From DATFPK01 sp035264885 (GTDB taxonomy: Bacteria > Actinomycetota > Thermoleophilia > Solirubrobacterales > 70-9), in NCBI GenBank assembly GCA_035264885.1, contig DATFPK010000019.1, forward strand, positions 1 to 64,000: a DNA stretch of 64,000 nt, given 5' to 3'. The first letter of the stretch is position 1. Each line of letters opens with the position of its first letter. Below are positions 7,632 to 15,949 of this stretch, in pieces. The translations under genes were made by a program, and so were the position numbers. The notes beneath the pieces are model-generated. The model was not told the origin of the DNA. It did not search any database and saw only the letters and a list, made by a program, of their open reading frames with translations.

Positions 7632-9317
7632 TCAGCCGCGGAACCGGTTGGTGATCGGGAAGCGCCGGTCGCGGCCGAAGGCTTTCGGCGTGATCCGGAT
7701 GCCGGGCGGCGCCTGGCGCCGCTTGTACTCGGAGCGGTCGACCATGCGGATCACCGTGTCGACGACCTCGGCCGGCGCATCGCCGCTGATGATCTCGTCC
7801 CGGTCGCGGTCGCGCTCGACGTAGTCTTCGAGGATCCGGTCGAGGACCTCGTAGGGGGGCAGGGAGTCCGTGTCCAGCTGGCCGGGGCGGAGCTCGGCCG
7901 AAGGCGGCCGCTCGATGATCGAGCTCGGGATCACCTGGCGTCCGTTCCGCTCGTTGCGCCGCCGCGCCAGCCGGTAGACGAGTGTCTTCGGCACGTCCTT
8001 GATCACGGCGAAGCCGCCGGCCATGTCGCCGTAGAGCGTCGCGTAGCCGACCGACATCTCGCTCTTGTTGCCGGTGGTCAGGACGAGCCAGCCGCGCCGG
8101 TTCGACAGGGCCATCATCAGGTTGCCCCTGATCCTCGCCTGGATGTTCTCGGCCGCCAGGTCGGGCTCGCTCGGCCGGGCGGGGTCGCCGGGGAAGGAAA
8201 GGCCGCCTTCAGGTGCCGGTCCGATCGGCCCGTCGAGCGCCGCCGCGTAGCTGTCCATCATCGGCTCGATCGGGATCTCGAGCAGCTCGGCGCCGAGACC
8301 TTGCGCCATGGCCCGCGCGTCCTGCTGGGTGTCCTCGCTGGAGTGGGGGGACGGCATCACCACCAGGCTCACCCGCTCGGGCCCGAGGGCATCAACGGCT
8401 ATCGCGGCCACCAGCGCGGAATCGATCCCCCCGCTCAGGGCGACGCCGACGTGCCCGAAGCCGTTCTTGCCGGCGTAGTCGCGTAGCCCGAGGACCAGCG
8501 CGGCGTAGACCGCGTCGAGCTCGGGGAGCGGATCGGCCAGGGGGCACGGCTCACCCGGGGGCAGCTCGCAGACCAGCAGCTCCTCCTCGAACTGCGCGGC
8601 GCGGGCGACCACCTTCCCCGCGGCGTCGAGGACGAGGCTGTGGCCGTCGAATACGAGCTCGTCCTGCCCGCCGACCATGTTGCAGAAGGCGAAGGCGACG
8701 CAGTACCGACGCGCCAGGCCGGCGAACATCTCCTCGCGCTCGCGCCCCTTGCCGCGGTGGTAGGGCGAGCCCGACGGGTTGGCGATCAGGCGGGCGCCTC
8801 GCTCGGCCTCGAGCGAGGCGGGCGGGCCCGCGGCCCAACAGTCCTCGCAGATCGTCAGCCCCACCGGGAGGCCGGCGACCTCGACCACCTGCTCCTCGGC
8901 GCCCGGCTCGAAGTAGCGCGCCTCGTCGAACACCGCGTAGTTCGGCAGCCTCTGCTTGCGGTACACGGCGCGGATCTCCCCATCCGCGAGGAGCGCGACG
9001 GAGTTGTGGACGGGCCTGCCGCCGTCACCCGGATCCTCGACGCGCTCGGCGAAGCCGACCAGGGCCGCGATGCCCTCGATCTCCTGCGCCAGCTCGCGCA
9101 GTGCCCGCTCGTTGGCCGCCACGAAGTGCGGTTTCAGGTACAGGTCCTCCGCCGGATAGCCAGGCAGGCAGAGCTCGGGGAAGATCGCCAGCGCCGCGCC
9201 GGCCGCCCGCGCGCGGCCGAGCCACTCGCGGACCTTCGCCGCGTTTCCGTCGATGTCGCCCACGGTGACGTTGATCTGCGCCAGCGCCAGCCTGAGGTTG
9301 CCCCCTGATTGCTCCAT
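7632..9317 (-). CDS. nadE: Glutamine-dependent NAD+ synthetase
   Basis: 561 aa, two-domain form. The N-terminal nitrilase-type glutaminase includes FPELCLPGYPAEDLYLK (catalytic Glu region) and LTICEDCWA (catalytic Cys). The C-terminal synthetase has the pyrophosphate-binding loop ALSGGIDSALVAAI, TTGNKSEMSVGYATLYGD and DVPKTLVYRLA. It makes NAD+ from deamido-NAD, ATP and glutamine, the last step of NAD synthesis, in the cytoplasm. ATG 9317 fits the normal family N-terminus (LRLALAQINVTVGDI); the open frame continues upstream but that part is not protein-like. It is divergent from the metalloprotease gene, with 71 bp between. Confidence 0.93.
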   Translation of the reverse strand: MEQSGGNLRLALAQINVTVGDIDGNAAKVREWLGRARAAGAALAIFPELCLPGYPAEDLYLKPHFVAANERALRELAQEIEGIAALVGFAERVEDPGDGGRPVHNSVALLADGEIRAVYRKQRLPNYAVFDEARYFEPGAEEQVVEVAGLPVGLTICEDCWAAGPPASLEAERGARLIANPSGSPYHRGKGREREEMFAGLARRYCVAFAFCNMVGGQDELVFDGHSLVLDAAGKVVARAAQFEEELLVCELPPGEPCPLADPLPELDAVYAALVLGLRDYAGKNGFGHVGVALSGGIDSALVAAIAVDALGPERVSLVVMPSPHSSEDTQQDARAMAQGLGAELLEIPIEPMMDSYAAALDGPIGPAPEGGLSFPGDPARPSEPDLAAENIQARIRGNLMMALSNRRGWLVLTTGNKSEMSVGYATLYGDMAGGFAVIKDVPKTLVYRLARRRNERNGRQVIPSSIIERPPSAELRPGQLDTDSLPPYEVLDRILEDYVERDRDRDEIISGDAPAEVVDTVIRMVDRSEYKRRQAPPGIRITPKAFGRDRRFPITNRFRG

Positions 9318-9376
9318 GCGAGGAGTATTCCTGTCCGGGCCGCCGCAGTCCGGCGAGTAGCGATCCTGCGTCCAGA

Positions 9377-9382
9377 TAGGCT
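9377..9382 (+). promoter_or_regulatory. -10 element TAGGCT, leaderless
   Basis: TAGGCT lies six bases before GTG 9389, putting the first transcribed base on the start codon. This supports GTG 9389 over the ATG at 9407. Confidence 0.5.
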
Positions 9383-9388
9383 GGCCGC

Positions 9389-10930
9389 GTGAGGGGACCC
9401 TGGACCATGGCCGCGGCCGCGCTCGTCCTGGCCGCCGCTGCGGCCCCCGGCGCCGGGTCGGCCAGCGGCCGCGCTGCCGGCGGCGCGGTCGCCGCCACGG
9501 CGCGACCCGAACGGGCCACCGCAGCCCTCCGCCGTGCCGTGCGGGTGCGCGAGGGCGCCGCGCGGGGAGATCTGACCGTTGCCCTGATGCGCCTCGTCCG
9601 CGCCTACCCCGGCCTCGGGTCCGCCGGCCGCCGTCGCGCCCGGGCGCTTCTCGCCCGTCCCACGAACCACCCCGATCCGCAAGGGAATGCATGGCGAGTC
9701 CCCGAGGCCGGTCCGTCGCCCTCCTGCAGCCCGAACTTCTGCGTCCACTGGGTCGCCCGCGGCCGCGACGCGCCGCGGATGCGGGATGGCAACGGGAGGT
9801 TCGACGGCGACGGAGTCCCCGATTACGTCGAGAACGTCGTGGCGGTCGCGGAGCGGTCGTTCGCGGTCGAGAACGGCGCCCTGGGCTGGCGGGAACCGAA
9901 GTCCGACGACCGCCTCGGCGGTCGCCGCGGCAAGACCGACGTCTACCTGGTCCAGCTCGGCGGCAGCCTGTTCGGGTACGCCGCCCCCGACCGCGGCCAG
10001 ATCCGCCCGGGCGCCCGCAGCTTCAAGCGCTCCCTGTACTCCTATCTCGTCGTCGATGACGACTACCGGCGCTCCGAGTTCCCCGGGACGACCCCGATCA
10101 AGGCGCTCAAGGTGACCCTCGCCCACGAGTACAACCACGTACTCCAGTTCACCTATGACGTCTTCCAGGACGTCTGGTTCGCGGAGGCGACGGCCACGTG
10201 GGCCGAGGAACAGGTCTACGACGCGATCAACGACTATCGCCGCTACGTGCGCCGCTGGGTCAGCCGCACCGAGATCCCACTGACCGGCGGGGCGATCAAG
10301 ATCTACGGGACGGCCGTCTGGAACCTCTGGCTCGAGCGCCGCTACGGCAAGGACCTGATCCGGCGCGCCTGGACCCGGGCGCAGCGGGTCAAGCCTGGCG
10401 GCTATTCGGTTCGCGCCTACGACAGGGTGATCCGCAGAGCCGGGAAGTCGACTTTCTCGCGCGACTTCGCGCGCTTCTCGCGCGACCTCGCCGAGTGGCG
10501 GATCGGGAGGGTCTTCCCGGAGGGGGGCAGCTACCGAAACGTCGAGCGGGTGGGCGGCCTGACCCCCGGCGGCCGCTCGCGCAGCGTGCGGCTCGACCAC
10601 ACGACCTTCGCGCTCCTGCGACTGCCCGCCTCCGGGCGCCGGCGGGTCCGGGTCAGGGCAACGGCGCCGCGGGGGATCACGGCGGCCCTCGCGATCGTCG
10701 GCCGCCGCGGCTCGGAGAGAAAGGGGCGGATCGTCTCACGGCTGACCTACCGGCAGGGCGGCGGCCGGATGCGGGTCGGGCTCGCCCGGCCGGGGCGGTT
10801 CCAGCGCCTCACCGCGGTCCTCGTGAACGCCGACGTCGGCCAGAACGGCTTCAGCCCCCGCATCTTCGACTGGCGCTACACCGGCGACAGCGCCGACTTC
10901 GAGCTGGCCGCCACCCACGCCCATGGCTGA
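9389..10930 (+). CDS. Secreted zinc metalloprotease, MXAN_6640-like
   Basis: 513 aa. A signal peptide is visible (TMAAAALVLAAAAAPGAGSA). The segment DGDGVPDYVENVVAVAERSF with a later TDVYLVQLGG resembles the MXAN_6640 family of putative metalloproteases. The zinc site is HEYNH at residues 246-250 (HExxH), and E266 in WFAEATATW is the likely third ligand, as in gluzincins. The C-terminal third is beta-rich and Arg-rich and may be a binding or wall-anchoring domain. The substrate is unknown. Its last eight bases overlap the phosphatase gene, so the two are probably co-expressed. Confidence 0.7.
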   Translation: MRGPWTMAAAALVLAAAAAPGAGSASGRAAGGAVAATARPERATAALRRAVRVREGAARGDLTVALMRLVRAYPGLGSAGRRRARALLARPTNHPDPQGNAWRVPEAGPSPSCSPNFCVHWVARGRDAPRMRDGNGRFDGDGVPDYVENVVAVAERSFAVENGALGWREPKSDDRLGGRRGKTDVYLVQLGGSLFGYAAPDRGQIRPGARSFKRSLYSYLVVDDDYRRSEFPGTTPIKALKVTLAHEYNHVLQFTYDVFQDVWFAEATATWAEEQVYDAINDYRRYVRRWVSRTEIPLTGGAIKIYGTAVWNLWLERRYGKDLIRRAWTRAQRVKPGGYSVRAYDRVIRRAGKSTFSRDFARFSRDLAEWRIGRVFPEGGSYRNVERVGGLTPGGRSRSVRLDHTTFALLRLPASGRRRVRVRATAPRGITAALAIVGRRGSERKGRIVSRLTYRQGGGRMRVGLARPGRFQRLTAVLVNADVGQNGFSPRIFDWRYTGDSADFELAATHAHG

Positions 10931-12578
10931 GCTCGTGCTGGGTCCGATCCTGCGCTACGTCAGCGAGACCGAGGCCACGGTCTGGGTGGAGACCGACGTG
11001 GCGACCGAGGTCGAGGTGCTGGATGCCAGAGCGCCCACCTTCGAAGTCGAGGGCCACCACTATGCCCTGGTCTGCATCGAGGGCCTGGAGCCGGGTTCGG
11101 CCACCGAGTACGAGGTGAAGGTCGGGGGCGAGCGCCGCTGGCCCGAGGAGGACAGCGAGTTCCCGCCCAGCCGAATCCAGACGTTCGACCCGGACGGGGT
11201 GGTGCGGCTCGGCTTCGGATCCTGCCGCGTCTGCCTGCCGCTCGAGGAGCCCTACACCCTGACCAAGGACGCCGACGACCGCGGCCGCGAGTTCGACGCC
11301 CTGGACGTGCTGGCCAGCGAGATGGCCCGTGGCGTCCGGGAGAACTCGCCGCAGATCCTCTTCCTGCTCGGCGACCAGGTCTACGTCGACGAGGGGGCGC
11401 CGGAGACCCGCGAGTTCATCCGCTCGCGGCGCTCCGTGGATGAGCCGCCGGGCGCCGAGGTGCTCGACTTCGAGGAGTACACCCGCCTTTACCGCGAGTC
11501 GTGGGGCGAGCCGCACATCCGCTGGCTGCTCTCCACCGTCTCGACCTCGATGGTCTGGGACGACCACGACATGAGCGACGACTGGAACATCTCGCGCTCC
11601 TGGCACGACGAGATGTGCGAGAAGGACTGGTGGCACACCCGGGTCTGCGCCGGCTTCATGTCCTACTGGCTCTACCAGCACGTCGGGAACCTGTCGCCAC
11701 GCGAGCTCGAGGAGAACGACCTCTGGCAGGCGGTCAAGGACGGAGGCGACGCCTCGCGGGCGGTGCGGGACTTCGCCAGCCAGGCGGGCAAGACCGGCCA
11801 CGGCATCCGCTGGACGTACTGCCGCGACCTGGGCCGGACGCGGGTGATCATGATGGACTCGCGGGCCGCCCGGATACTCGAGGAGGACCGCCGCTCGATG
11901 TTCGACGACGAGGTGTGGGAGTGGATCGTCGAGCACTCGACCGGGGACTTCGACCACGTCGTCTTCGGGACGACGGTCCCCTGGCTGATGGCCGGCGCGA
12001 TGCACCACCTGGAGGCGTGGGACGAGCGGGTCGCCGCCGGCGCCTGGGGCTCGGTCGCAGAAGGCTGGGCCGAGAAGGCGCGCCGGGCGGTCGACTTCGA
12101 CCATTGGCCCTGCTTCGGGGAGAGCTTCGGGAAGCTGCGCGACCTGATCGCCGAGATCGGAGCGGGGGAGAGGGCCGAGGGCGGGGCGGCGCCGGCGACG
12201 ATCACGGTGATCTCCGGCGACGTCCACCACGCCTACCTGGCGGAGGTCGCCTATCCGCGCGACCGCGGCGTCCGCAGCGCGGTCCACCAGGCGGTCTGCT
12301 CGCCGTTCCGCAACCCGCTGGACAGCCACGAGCGCAACGCGATTCGGGCGATGATCACGCGGCCGGCCGAGCGGCTGGGACGGCTGCTCGCGAAGGCCGC
12401 GGGAGTGCCCGACGCGGGGATCCGCTGGCGGCTCTGCGAGGGCCCCTACTTCGACAACCAGGTCGCCTCGATGCGGATCGACGGGCGGCGGATGAACCTG
12501 CGGCTCGACAAGACGGTCGGAGAGGGCCCCCACGAGGGCCGGCGCCTCGAGCGGGTCTTCGACCGGGCGGTCTACTGA
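10923..12578 (+). CDS. PhoD-like metallophosphatase (alkaline phosphatase D family)
   Basis: 551 aa. An N-terminal fibronectin-like strand domain (about 1-90: LRYVSETEATVWVET, then LEPGSATEYEVKVG) is followed by the PhoD catalytic core. Core motifs are GFGSCRVCLP, ILFLLGDQVYVDE and SMVWDDHDMSDDWN, whose Asp/His residues bind metals, and ITVISGDVHHAYLAEV near residue 430. No signal peptide is seen, unlike secreted PhoD enzymes, so a cytoplasmic phosphodiesterase/phosphatase is more likely. The start codon lies inside the end of the metalloprotease gene. Confidence 0.8.
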   Translation: MAELVLGPILRYVSETEATVWVETDVATEVEVLDARAPTFEVEGHHYALVCIEGLEPGSATEYEVKVGGERRWPEEDSEFPPSRIQTFDPDGVVRLGFGSCRVCLPLEEPYTLTKDADDRGREFDALDVLASEMARGVRENSPQILFLLGDQVYVDEGAPETREFIRSRRSVDEPPGAEVLDFEEYTRLYRESWGEPHIRWLLSTVSTSMVWDDHDMSDDWNISRSWHDEMCEKDWWHTRVCAGFMSYWLYQHVGNLSPRELEENDLWQAVKDGGDASRAVRDFASQAGKTGHGIRWTYCRDLGRTRVIMMDSRAARILEEDRRSMFDDEVWEWIVEHSTGDFDHVVFGTTVPWLMAGAMHHLEAWDERVAAGAWGSVAEGWAEKARRAVDFDHWPCFGESFGKLRDLIAEIGAGERAEGGAAPATITVISGDVHHAYLAEVAYPRDRGVRSAVHQAVCSPFRNPLDSHERNAIRAMITRPAERLGRLLAKAAGVPDAGIRWRLCEGPYFDNQVASMRIDGRRMNLRLDKTVGEGPHEGRRLERVFDRAVY

Positions 12579-12669
12579 GCCGCTTCCCCCACCGAGACCT
12601 TCGCGATCAGCTTGTGGAGGCCCGCCGCCGCGTCGCCGGGGCCCGCCTCGCGAAGCTCGAGCGCCACCG

Positions 12670-13449
12670 CTACGGCGCTGGGCGGGGGACGTAGTCGCCG
12701 ATCTCGAGCCCGTGCTCGGACAGCCAGGCAGCCTGCTCGCGCCAGCCGGGGCGGGCCCGGTCGAGGAGTCCCCAGAAGGCGGCCGAGTGGTTCAGCTCGC
12801 GCAGGTGGCAGAGCTCGTGCACGACGACGTAGTCCAGCACCCCGGGCGGGGCGACCAGAAGGCGCCAGGAGAATGAGAGCGAGCCGCGCGAGGAGCACGA
12901 GCCCCAGCGCGTCCGCGGGTCGCGAACCGAGATGCCGCGCGGGCGCAGGCCCAGGCGGGCCGCCTCGCGCCCGACCGCCGCTTGAAGACACAGCCTGGCC
13001 TCGCGCCGGTACCAGCGCTCGAGCGCGCCTTCGGCGTGCTCTCGCGGACCGCCCACGACGATCGCGGCGCCGCGCAGCCGCGCCGAGGCGCGCATGCCGC
13101 CGGCGAGGAGGATCGGCAGCGGCCGCCCGCCGATCCAGGCGAAGCCCGGCCGGTCCAGGCCGAGCGCGCCGGGCCGCGCCGACAGCTCCTCGGACCAGGC
13201 GACCTTGCCGGCGATCCAGTCGCGGTTGAGCCGAAGCATCCGGTCGATCTCCGCCCGCGTGGTCCGCCGCGGCACGGTCACCCGCAGGGGCTCCCGCGGG
13301 CCGACCGTGATCCGCAGGCGCCGGGAGCGCGGCGACTCCCGGACCAGCACCTCGTGGCGGACGCCCCCGATCTCGATCTCGTGTGGCCTTCGCTGCCGCA
13401 GAGGCGGCAGGGTGGCAGAGGCGCCCGACGGCGCCGCAGGCGCGCTCAG
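12670..13449 (-). CDS. YgjP-like (DUF45, M48-type) metallopeptidase with probable CTG start
   Basis: About 259 aa if it starts at CTG 13449. The YgjP/WLM zinc-protease core is clear: RTRWGSCSSRGSLSFSWRL, then VVHELCHLRELNHSAAFW, where HELCH is the HExxH zinc motif and the later His of NHS is the third ligand. The family's first strand (HEIEIGGVRHEVLVRESP) has no ATG, GTG or TTG before it for a long way. A CTG overlaps the amt stop codon as CTGA (13446-13449). A GTG inside that strand would truncate the fold. It follows amt in the same direction. The biological substrate of this family is not established. Confidence 0.75.
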   Translation of the reverse strand: MSAPAAPSGASATLPPLRQRRPHEIEIGGVRHEVLVRESPRSRRLRITVGPREPLRVTVPRRTTRAEIDRMLRLNRDWIAGKVAWSEELSARPGALGLDRPGFAWIGGRPLPILLAGGMRASARLRGAAIVVGGPREHAEGALERWYRREARLCLQAAVGREAARLGLRPRGISVRDPRTRWGSCSSRGSLSFSWRLLVAPPGVLDYVVVHELCHLRELNHSAAFWGLLDRARPGWREQAAWLSEHGLEIGDYVPRPAP

Positions 13450-14789
13450 GCCGGGTCGGCCACCGGGGTGCCGCGGGCGCCCCTGCCGTCGCCGGCGACC
13501 TCGTCGACGCCGTCCCCGTCCGGGAAGACCAGGATCGCGCCCTCGCCGGTGACGTAGGCCTCCTCGCCGTGTTGGGTGACGTCCATGCCGATCGCCTGAT
13601 CGTGGTCGGTCGCACGCAGCGGCATGACCAACCCGAGCAGGCGTAGGAGCACGTACGTGGCCCCGAATGCATAGGCGGGAGCGGCGAGGGCCGCGAGCAC
13701 CTGGTCGAGGAGCTGCCCGGCATTCCCGTAGAAGAGGCCGTCGGAGAGGCCGTTCCATCCGACCTCGGCGACGAAGCCGATGAAGAGGATGCCGACGAAC
13801 CCGGCGATGCCGTGGACAGCCAGCACGTCGAGCGTCTCGTCGACCCGGGTCCGAGGGCGCAGGGCGACGACGGCGTAGCAGGGCAAAGCGCCGAGGGCCC
13901 CGAGTGCTAGCGCCCATCCGGGGCTGACGTAGCCGCCCGCCGGGGTGATCAGGACGCAGCCGACGATGATCGCTGTCGCGGCGCCGATCGCAGTCACCCT
14001 GCGCCCGCGAATCGCGTCGAGCACGAACCAGACCAGGAGTGAGGCGGCCGGGGTCAGCAGCGTGTTGGTGAAGGCGAGCACCGAGTTTGCTCCGGTGTTG
14101 AAGCCGCTGCCTCCGTTGAACCCGAACCAGCCGAACCAGAGGAGACCCGCGCCGAGCAGCACGTAGACGGCGTTGTGGGGGAGGAGGGCCTGGCGGCCGT
14201 AGTCCTTGCGGGTGCCTATCACCAGCGCCGCCGCGAGGGCGGAGAAGCCGGAACCCATCTCGACCGGCACGCCGCCGGCGAAGTCGAGGGTCCCGCGCTC
14301 GAACAGCCAGCCCCCGCCGAAGGCCCAGTGGGCGAGGACGGAGTACACGAGCACCGACCAGAGCGCCGAAAAGGCGAGAAAGGCACCGAAGCGCATCCGC
14401 TCGACCACCGCGCCGGAGATCAGGGCCGTGGTGATGATGCAGAACGTCGCCTGGAAGGCGAAGAAGAGCAGGTGGGGGATCGTCGATCCATCGCGGGGCT
14501 CGAACGTGACGTCGTTGAGGAACGCATGTCCGAAGCCGCCGATGAGGTCGTTCTCCCCGTCGAAGGCGAACGAGTAGCCGATCGCGGCCCAGGTCACCGT
14601 CGCGACCGCGATCGCGGCAACGCACATCATGAACGTGTTGAGCGTGTTCCTCGACCGCACGAGCCCGGCGTAGAAGAGGCCGAGGGCCGGGGTCATCATC
14701 AGGACCAGCGCCGTGGCGGCGAGCATCCAGGCGGTGTCGCCGGTGTCGATCGGAGAGGCCTGGGCGAAGATGCCGAGGTCGATGCTCAT
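13446..14789 (-). CDS. amt: Ammonium transporter, Amt family, with Glu at the first twin-His position
   Basis: 447 aa with about eleven membrane helices. Amt hallmarks present: ALGLFYAGLVRSRN, AFQATFCIITTALISGAVVE (outer gate region), VYSVLAHWAFGGG, LWFGWFGFNGGSGF, and a C-terminal tail GMDVTQHGEEAYV that binds PII. The conserved segment DFAGG-TVVHIN reads DFAGGVPVEMG, so the pore His (E. coli H168) is E177. The second pore His is kept (H326 in DVLAVHGIAG). Fungal Mep1/Mep3 carry the same His-to-Glu change. Its ATG overlaps the glnK stop as ATGA, the classic glnK-amt pairing. Confidence 0.93.
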   Translation of the reverse strand: MSIDLGIFAQASPIDTGDTAWMLAATALVLMMTPALGLFYAGLVRSRNTLNTFMMCVAAIAVATVTWAAIGYSFAFDGENDLIGGFGHAFLNDVTFEPRDGSTIPHLLFFAFQATFCIITTALISGAVVERMRFGAFLAFSALWSVLVYSVLAHWAFGGGWLFERGTLDFAGGVPVEMGSGFSALAAALVIGTRKDYGRQALLPHNAVYVLLGAGLLWFGWFGFNGGSGFNTGANSVLAFTNTLLTPAASLLVWFVLDAIRGRRVTAIGAATAIIVGCVLITPAGGYVSPGWALALGALGALPCYAVVALRPRTRVDETLDVLAVHGIAGFVGILFIGFVAEVGWNGLSDGLFYGNAGQLLDQVLAALAAPAYAFGATYVLLRLLGLVMPLRATDHDQAIGMDVTQHGEEAYVTGEGAILVFPDGDGVDEVAGDGRGARGTPVADPA

Positions 14790-15181
14790 GGCGTGGTGGA
14801 GGCCGGGGGCCGGGCGAGCGCCGTCCGCGCCTTATCGACAGGCGTCACTGCCGCATGGTCGGTCTCACCGGTCCTGATCCGCACCACCCGCTCGAGCGGC
14901 AGGACGAAGATCTTGCCGTCGCCGACGTCGTCGGTCCGGCCGCCCTCGCAGAGCGCCGTGATCGTCGGCTCGACGAACTCGTCGGAGACCGCGATCTCGA
15001 ATCGGACCTTCTCGGAGAGGCCCATCTGGACGGTGGTGCCGCGGTAGGTCTCGACCCGGTCGAGCTCCCCGCCGTGGCCCTGCACACGGCTCAGCGAGAG
15101 GCCGCGCACCTCGGCTCGGTACAGGGCCTCCAGCACGTCGTTCGCCTTCTCGGGCCGCACGATGCCGATCACGAGCTTCAC
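14786..15181 (-). CDS. glnK: PII signal-transduction protein (GlnK/GlnB)
   Basis: 131 aa, aligned without gaps to E. coli GlnB over the first ~110 residues. C-terminal hallmarks are DVGDGKIFVLPLERVVRIRT. In the T-loop Y46 is kept, but the modified Tyr51 is V51 and the 2-oxoglutarate/Mg ligand Gln39 is E39; K58 is kept. Uridylylation or adenylylation at Tyr51 is therefore impossible, and 2-oxoglutarate sensing may differ. A ~19-residue C-terminal tail is extra. GTG 15181 is preceded by AAGGAGAGAC. It is first in an operon with amt and probably gates that transporter. Confidence 0.9.
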   Translation of the reverse strand: MKLVIGIVRPEKANDVLEALYRAEVRGLSLSRVQGHGGELDRVETYRGTTVQMGLSEKVRFEIAVSDEFVEPTITALCEGGRTDDVGDGKIFVLPLERVVRIRTGETDHAAVTPVDKARTALARPPASTTP

Positions 15182-15216
15182 GTCTCTCCTTTGCCGGGGA
15201 CTGCCGCGGCGATTCT

Positions 15217-15238
15217 CCACCTCGCCATGGCGAGGTGG
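15217..15238. promoter_or_regulatory. Perfect 22-bp palindrome upstream of glnK
   Basis: The half-site CCACCTCGCCA at 15217-15227 is followed directly by its exact reverse complement to 15238. It lies 36 bp before the glnK start, in the divergent spacer with the YdjC gene. It could be an operator for a dimeric nitrogen regulator or form an 11-bp stem in RNA. It does not resemble the GlnR or AmtR consensus sites known to me. Confidence 0.55.
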
Positions 15239-15279
15239 CATTGGCCCGCCGTACAGGATCGGCGACATCGCCTTGTACA

Positions 15280-15313
15280 TGTGTCGAAATCGCAGCGCCG
15301 CCACTTCGACACA
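15280..15313. promoter_or_regulatory. Inverted repeat TGTGTCGAA-N16-TTCGACACA
   Basis: Two perfect 9-base arms at 15280-15288 and 15305-15313, separated by 16 bases. It is the second dyad in the glnK/YdjC divergent spacer and lies 28 bp before the YdjC start. It is a likely binding site for a dimeric regulator; which one is unknown. Confidence 0.5.
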
Positions 15314-15340
15314 CCGCCCAATCGGCGCGAAGATCGGACG

Positions 15341-15949
15341 GTGACCGCGCGCCTCCTGATCGTCGCCGATGACTACGGGTACTCGCCGGCCTACAACCGC
15401 GGGATCCTCGAGGCGGTGCGGGCGGGGACGATCGACGCCGCCGGCGCCATGGTGGTCCGGCCCTGGTGCGACCCGGCGCCGCTCCTGAACGCCGGGGTCG
15501 AGGTCGGCCTGCACATCGAGGCGGGCGGGTCGCTCGACCTGCAGCTCGAGCGCTTCGAGCGCCTGTTCGGCGCACCGCCGCGCTACCTCGACGGCCACCA
15601 CCACTGCCACGCCGACCCGGGGCTCGAGGACGTGGTCGTGGACCACGCGCTGCGGCTCGGCGTCCGCGTGCGCTCGATCGACGAGCGCCAGCGTGGGCGC
15701 CTCCGCGAGACCGGCGTGGCGACGCCGGACCGCCTGGTGGGGCGGCTCGACGAGGCGCAGGACCCGCTCCTGCCGGAGATCGCGGCGGTGATCGGGGGCT
15801 CGGCGCCGCCGGAGGGCGTGACCGAGTGGATGACCCACCCGGGGCGGCGGGACGCGGAACTCGGCTCCCGCTACGACGAGGGGCGGGAGGCCGACCTCGA
15901 GCTGCTCTTGCGGCTCCGCGGCGACCCTGCGATCGCTGCCTGGCGCTGA
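15341..15949 (+). CDS. YdjC/ChbG-like polysaccharide deacetylase
   Basis: 202 aa, somewhat shorter than the usual ~250. The metal-binding start of the family is clear: RLLIVADDYGYSPAYNRGI, with the Asp pair in ADDYG. The ligand histidines appear in VGLHIEAGG and DGHHHCHADPG. Relatives remove acetyl groups from chito-oligosaccharides or similar glycans; ordinary hopanoid or glycolipid roles are also known. The start is taken as GTG 15341. The last 79 bases overlap the convergent WS/DGAT gene. Confidence 0.78.
   Translation: MTARLLIVADDYGYSPAYNRGILEAVRAGTIDAAGAMVVRPWCDPAPLLNAGVEVGLHIEAGGSLDLQLERFERLFGAPPRYLDGHHHCHADPGLEDVVVDHALRLGVRVRSIDERQRGRLRETGVATPDRLVGRLDEAQDPLLPEIAAVIGGSAPPEGVTEWMTHPGRRDAELGSRYDEGREADLELLLRLRGDPAIAAWR

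Noticed and set aside
12572..12667. 31-residue minus-strand frame after the YgjP-like gene (GTG 12667, MALELREAGPGDAAAGLHKL...)
   Set aside because: It looks protein-like but has no family, no ribosome-binding site and no -10 box; it could be chance or a tail of a lost gene. Not called.
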